A stretch of DNA of 9,521 nt. Origin: Pseudopedobacter sp043763845 (GTDB lineage: Bacteria > Bacteroidota > Bacteroidia > Sphingobacteriales > Sphingobacteriaceae). The translations under genes and the position numbers were made by a program. Shown here one piece after another: positions 7,901-9,521 of this stretch. The stretch is from positions 1 to 9,521 of the forward strand of contig JAYULE010000142.1 in the NCBI GenBank assembly GCA_043763845.1, written 5' to 3'. Each line of letters opens with the position of its first letter. Within the stretch, counting starts at the first letter, position 1. The notes under the pieces are model-generated. The model was not told the DNA's origin, did no database searches, and saw only the letters and a list, made by a program, of their open reading frames with translations.

Positions 7901-8655
7901 CCATAACTATTATACCCAAACCAAAGTTAGTCTTTGACACTATACCCAATATTTGTATCAGTTCGTCGCCCACACAATTATACGCAAAAGAAACCAACGG
8001 TATAAAAGGAGATGGAAAATATATGGGTTCAGGTATTTCAGTAACAGGCTTGTTTAACCCTAACATCGCAGGAGAAGGAGTTCACGAATTAAAATATAAA
8101 TTTACTTCGGATGAGGGTTGTATTGATTCTACAACACAAAAAATTACAGTTTTTAATCCTCCTGTAATAACCCCCTTACCTGATATTATTATACCCGAAA
8201 GTGAAACTGTAATTATACAACCAAATGTTACAGGCAATAACCTTAACTATTTTTGGCAACCTTCTACGGGTTTGAAAGATGCTAATACTAGAAACCCAAG
8301 TATAACGGGTATAAACGATATAGTTTATACTTTAACTGCAAGTAACGGAGTTTGCGAAAGCACTCAAAATTTTATTATAACTGTATTAAGAAAACTTGAA
8401 TTATACAATACCTTTACTCCAAATAACGATGGTGTAAACGATGTTTGGAATATTAAAAACGTTAATAAATATCCAAATATTAATGTAGAAATATTTAATA
8501 GATATGGGATAAAACTTTTTGAATCTATAGGTTATACAATTCCTTGGGATGGCACATTTAACAACCAACCTGTACCGGCAGGCACTTATTACTATGTAAT
8601 AAATTTAGGGAACGGTAAAACTAAAATGTCGGGGTTTATAACACTTGTTCGCTAA
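4999..8655 (+). CDS. T9SS type B cargo: IgGFc-binding-like domain, PKD modules, gliding-type C-terminal domain
   Basis: The 1218-residue secreted protein starts at the first ATG after an in-frame stop (TAG at 4984-4986). The signal peptide spans residues 1-31 (cleavage KA-Q). Residues about 55-495 match the N-terminal domain of IgGFc-binding proteins: EGTEFWAVFP (55-64), VYAHIFASRRSAASLILPVQ, the FSGNTAV strand, FIIWSDKPISVAQYA and the closing NAVAYGFGDVESYAYSAGTN. PKD modules follow, with WNFGDS (635-640), WNFGDG (725-730) and WDFGD (815-819); the modules at about 875-970, 973-1052 and 1053-1132 are Ig/PKD-like but lack that motif. The C-terminal domain (about 1132-1218) has FTPNNDGVND (1139-1148), then VEIFNRYG, IPWDGTFNNQPVPAGTYYYV and a final GFITLVR, the T9SS type B sorting domain shared with SprB-like proteins. 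It is thus exported by the Sec system, then across the outer membrane by the T9SS, and likely acts on the cell surface as an adhesin. The PorP/SprF-like gene starts 3 nt after its stop. Ligand unknown; IgG binding should not be assumed. Confidence 0.93.
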   Translation: MVISFTNYKNKIPLFYFLFISVLFFGNKLKAQPFGNKNKAKINAIESNVMNVSNEGTEFWAVFPTHVPDAQLANISIFITTKSASSGIIKVGNFKESFTVSASKVTEIKVPREQAYIDFVDNGKVLPNRAIQILVDSGMPNIVVYAHIFASRRSAASLILPVQGLGNEYFSFNYPQYEKFEGKNFITVIATKANTKIIIKKSSKVLTEFTLNNIGDVFEYLSDDDLTGVKVTSYDYKNFAVFSGNTAVRIASKNCVVGKNISLDPLYQQCYPVKNWGNMYGCIPFSTKSPNSTNAVRTVGQILRVIAKESNTEVSINGAILDRLQEAGNFATYYTNTVFPFGYGFGYTINEPFIIWSDKPISVAQYALSQSCSNVIPDTKSYSDPDMVILNPIEYNTKNVTLYSSDKEHITEQYINIFIKTTGVSSFRINGLIPTTQFKEVAANFNYSYLQINLNDYKTNVYNLTSSEGFNAVAYGFGDVESYAYSAGTNLASNQFVSGVRQVTNKLIDSACVNDEYYFKLTLPHPAQRIIWEMDSYEKPIEQINPTAKIITNNNITTYEYIMSKTAAYKISGVHTIKVNASSVYDFYNPYKLFYEFTVLPLPIVEFTSTIDSCLNVLKFKDNNPNQLNIASRLWNFGDSLDNPNNYTSIIKETVHTYKKSGKYKAKLTLTSASGCVTYQEKNIEVKASPMPLFKSNEPFCVNNTITLTDITPLHSSFKVKKWYWNFGDGESLYALNDNPVQHTYKTAGDFNISLILINDKDCQSHKKDSIIKINPLPVSNFIADKVCINDEFTNFLNQSTLPTNSPPDVLTYFWDFGDPFAIPTNPNFSTEKNPKHKYLKDSSYVVKLTTSMLTSGCSNTISNIVNVNSNVLKADFELPSSGKICHGQLLALKNLSTLTGFGVIEKIEIYFDYENKPAFKETFTKILPDQLYTHIYSNVPPKNTSKNYLIKLIAYSGNNCFAEKIKTITIIPKPKLVFDTIPNICISSSPTQLYAKETNGIKGDGKYMGSGISVTGLFNPNIAGEGVHELKYKFTSDEGCIDSTTQKITVFNPPVITPLPDIIIPESETVIIQPNVTGNNLNYFWQPSTGLKDANTRNPSITGINDIVYTLTASNGVCESTQNFIITVLRKLELYNTFTPNNDGVNDVWNIKNVNKYPNINVEIFNRYGIKLFESIGYTIPWDGTFNNQPVPAGTYYYVINLGNGKTKMSGFITLVR
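6799..8160 (+). repeat. Tandem array of five PKD/Ig-like modules, each with a cysteine pair
   Basis: Within the T9SS cargo, residues 601-1054 hold five successive modules of roughly 80-100 residues. Each has one Cys near its start and one near its end: 614/676, 701/763, 788/858, 886/961 and 986/1041. The first Cys of modules one to three are exactly 87 residues apart, then 98 and 100. The first two modules also share an exact 14-nt repeat, TGGAATTTTGGCGA, at 6901 and 7171, coding for the WNFGD core. A sixth module (1053-1132) has a single Cys at 1119. The pairs probably form intramodule disulfides that stiffen a surface stalk; that is inference from spacing. Confidence 0.75.
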
Positions 8656-8658
8656 TCT

Positions 8659-9521
8659 ATGAAAAAAACTATTTGCTTTTTTATATTAGTAATTTGTTGT
8701 TGTTATGTATCTGCGCAACAAAAATCACAGTATACGCAATATGTATTCAACAATTATTTATTAAACCCTGCATTTGCAGGCATTGATAATTACACAGATA
8801 TAAAAATTGGACACCGTAGCCAATGGACAGGTTTGCAGGGCGCACCTAAAACTAACTATATTACAATAAATACTCCAATTGGCAAAACCAATTTGATTCA
8901 AGGGGATACCAGCAAAGTATTGAGTAATCTTTTTAGTCCAAACTCATTGTTATTAAAACCTCACCACGGAGTAGGTTTTTTATTTATGAATGATAAAGTG
9001 GGGTTAATTAATCAGACTAATTTACATCTAAGTTACTCGTATCATTTAAAATTAAATAACGAATATAATTTAGCCACGGGTTTAACATTTGGACTAAATC
9101 ACACATCGTTAAATACCGCTTTAATTATAATAGAAAACCCTTCTGATATTGCAATTCAAAACTCGAATAATAAAATCTGGAAACCCGATTTTACTTTAGG
9201 AGTATTATTGTACAAGAATAATTTTTATGCAGGAATTTCAGCGCAACAATTAATTACTCAAACATATTTTAATTCTAACTCTTTGGCCAATAAGAGCAAA
9301 ACTGTACCCCATTTTTTTTTTAATCTAGGTTATAAATTATCATTTGCTCAAGATTTTATTTTTTCTCCATCCTTACTGCTTAAAGTTATTAAACCAGTAC
9401 CTATTTCTTATGATGTAAATTTAAAATTGGCTTTTAAAAATAAATTATGGTTAGGTGCCTCCTACCGTAGAGACGATTCGTTTGGTATTTTAACAGGTTT
9501 AGCAATAAGTCGTCGTTTTAA
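8659..9521 (+). CDS. PorP/SprF-family type IX secretion outer-membrane protein, C-terminally incomplete
   Basis: The frame opens at ATG 8659 and remains open for 287 codons to the right edge, so the stop lies outside the window; relatives are about 300-330 residues, so only a short C-terminal part should be missing. The signal peptide covers residues 1-19 (Cys-rich core, cleavage VSA-Q). The mature start QQKSQYTQYVFNNYLLNPAF followed by AGI, then GHRSQWTGLQGAPKTNYI, HHGVGFLFMNDKVG and many amphipathic strands are the hallmark of the PorP/SprF family, small barrels that work with the T9SS. In Flavobacterium johnsoniae, SprF is needed for secretion of SprB, a type B cargo. Here the gene begins 3 nt after the stop of a type B cargo gene, so the two are surely one operon and this protein is probably its dedicated secretion or anchoring partner. 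The stretch between TPIG and HHGVG (about residues 78-102) is a long extra loop. The symbols porP/sprF are not assigned because many paralogues occur per genome. Confidence 0.93.
   Translation, partial: MKKTICFFILVICCCYVSAQQKSQYTQYVFNNYLLNPAFAGIDNYTDIKIGHRSQWTGLQGAPKTNYITINTPIGKTNLIQGDTSKVLSNLFSPNSLLLKPHHGVGFLFMNDKVGLINQTNLHLSYSYHLKLNNEYNLATGLTFGLNHTSLNTALIIIENPSDIAIQNSNNKIWKPDFTLGVLLYKNNFYAGISAQQLITQTYFNSNSLANKSKTVPHFFFNLGYKLSFAQDFIFSPSLLLKVIKPVPISYDVNLKLAFKNKLWLGASYRRDDSFGILTGLAISRRF
9312..9321 (+). other. T10 homopolymer inside the PorP/SprF-like gene
   Basis: Ten consecutive T lie at codons 218-221 (His-Phe-Phe-Phe). The frame is intact on both sides, with PorP-like sequence continuing as NLGYKLSF. 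Such runs are prone to polymerase slippage and to sequencing length errors. Confidence 0.6.

Noticed and set aside
7863..8066. Minus-strand open frame of 67 codons
   Set aside because: Antisense to the PKD-like modules of the T9SS cargo; no motif or start context.
4999..8655. Reading the cargo as an antibody-binding virulence factor
   Set aside because: The IgGFc-binding-like domain is common in secreted proteins of environmental Bacteroidota, and nothing in the sequence shows an immunoglobulin ligand.

Overview
The window looks like a chromosomal segment of an AT-rich member of the Bacteroidota. The support is a secreted protein with a type IX secretion system (T9SS) type B C-terminal domain, followed 3 nt later by a PorP/SprF-family outer-membrane protein gene. 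Signal peptides ending in the pattern Ala-Gln, an IgGFc-binding-like domain joined to PKD modules, and start sites without Shine-Dalgarno sequences point the same way. The sequence does not let me name a genus.

The layout is two divergent operons separated by about 380 bp of very AT-rich DNA (about 18% G+C by hand count). The left operon runs on the minus strand from 4617 towards base 1. It holds an 893-residue predicted outer-membrane beta-barrel protein with a helical N-terminal half, a 362-residue secreted protein with an Fn3-like domain, a 150-residue lipoprotein, and the first 125 residues of a secreted RHS/SpvB-like protein cut by the window edge. The first three genes overlap by 1 and 14 nt and the fourth follows after 31 nt, so they are very probably transcribed together. 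The right operon runs on the plus strand from 4999. It holds a 1218-residue T9SS substrate (IgGFc-binding-like domain, at least three clear PKD modules, type B sorting domain) and a PorP/SprF-like gene still open at the right edge.

The right operon has a clear reading: a T9SS type B cargo encoded beside its likely dedicated PorP/SprF partner, giving a surface-exposed or surface-released adhesin-like protein. The left operon is less understood. Every product carries an export signal, and the set (predicted barrel, Fn3-like protein, lipoprotein, RHS/SpvB-like polypeptide) looks like an envelope module that could assemble, anchor or display the RHS-like protein. That role is inference from gene order and signals and is the most interesting hypothesis here. 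No RNA genes, insertion sequences, CRISPR arrays or convincing terminators were seen.
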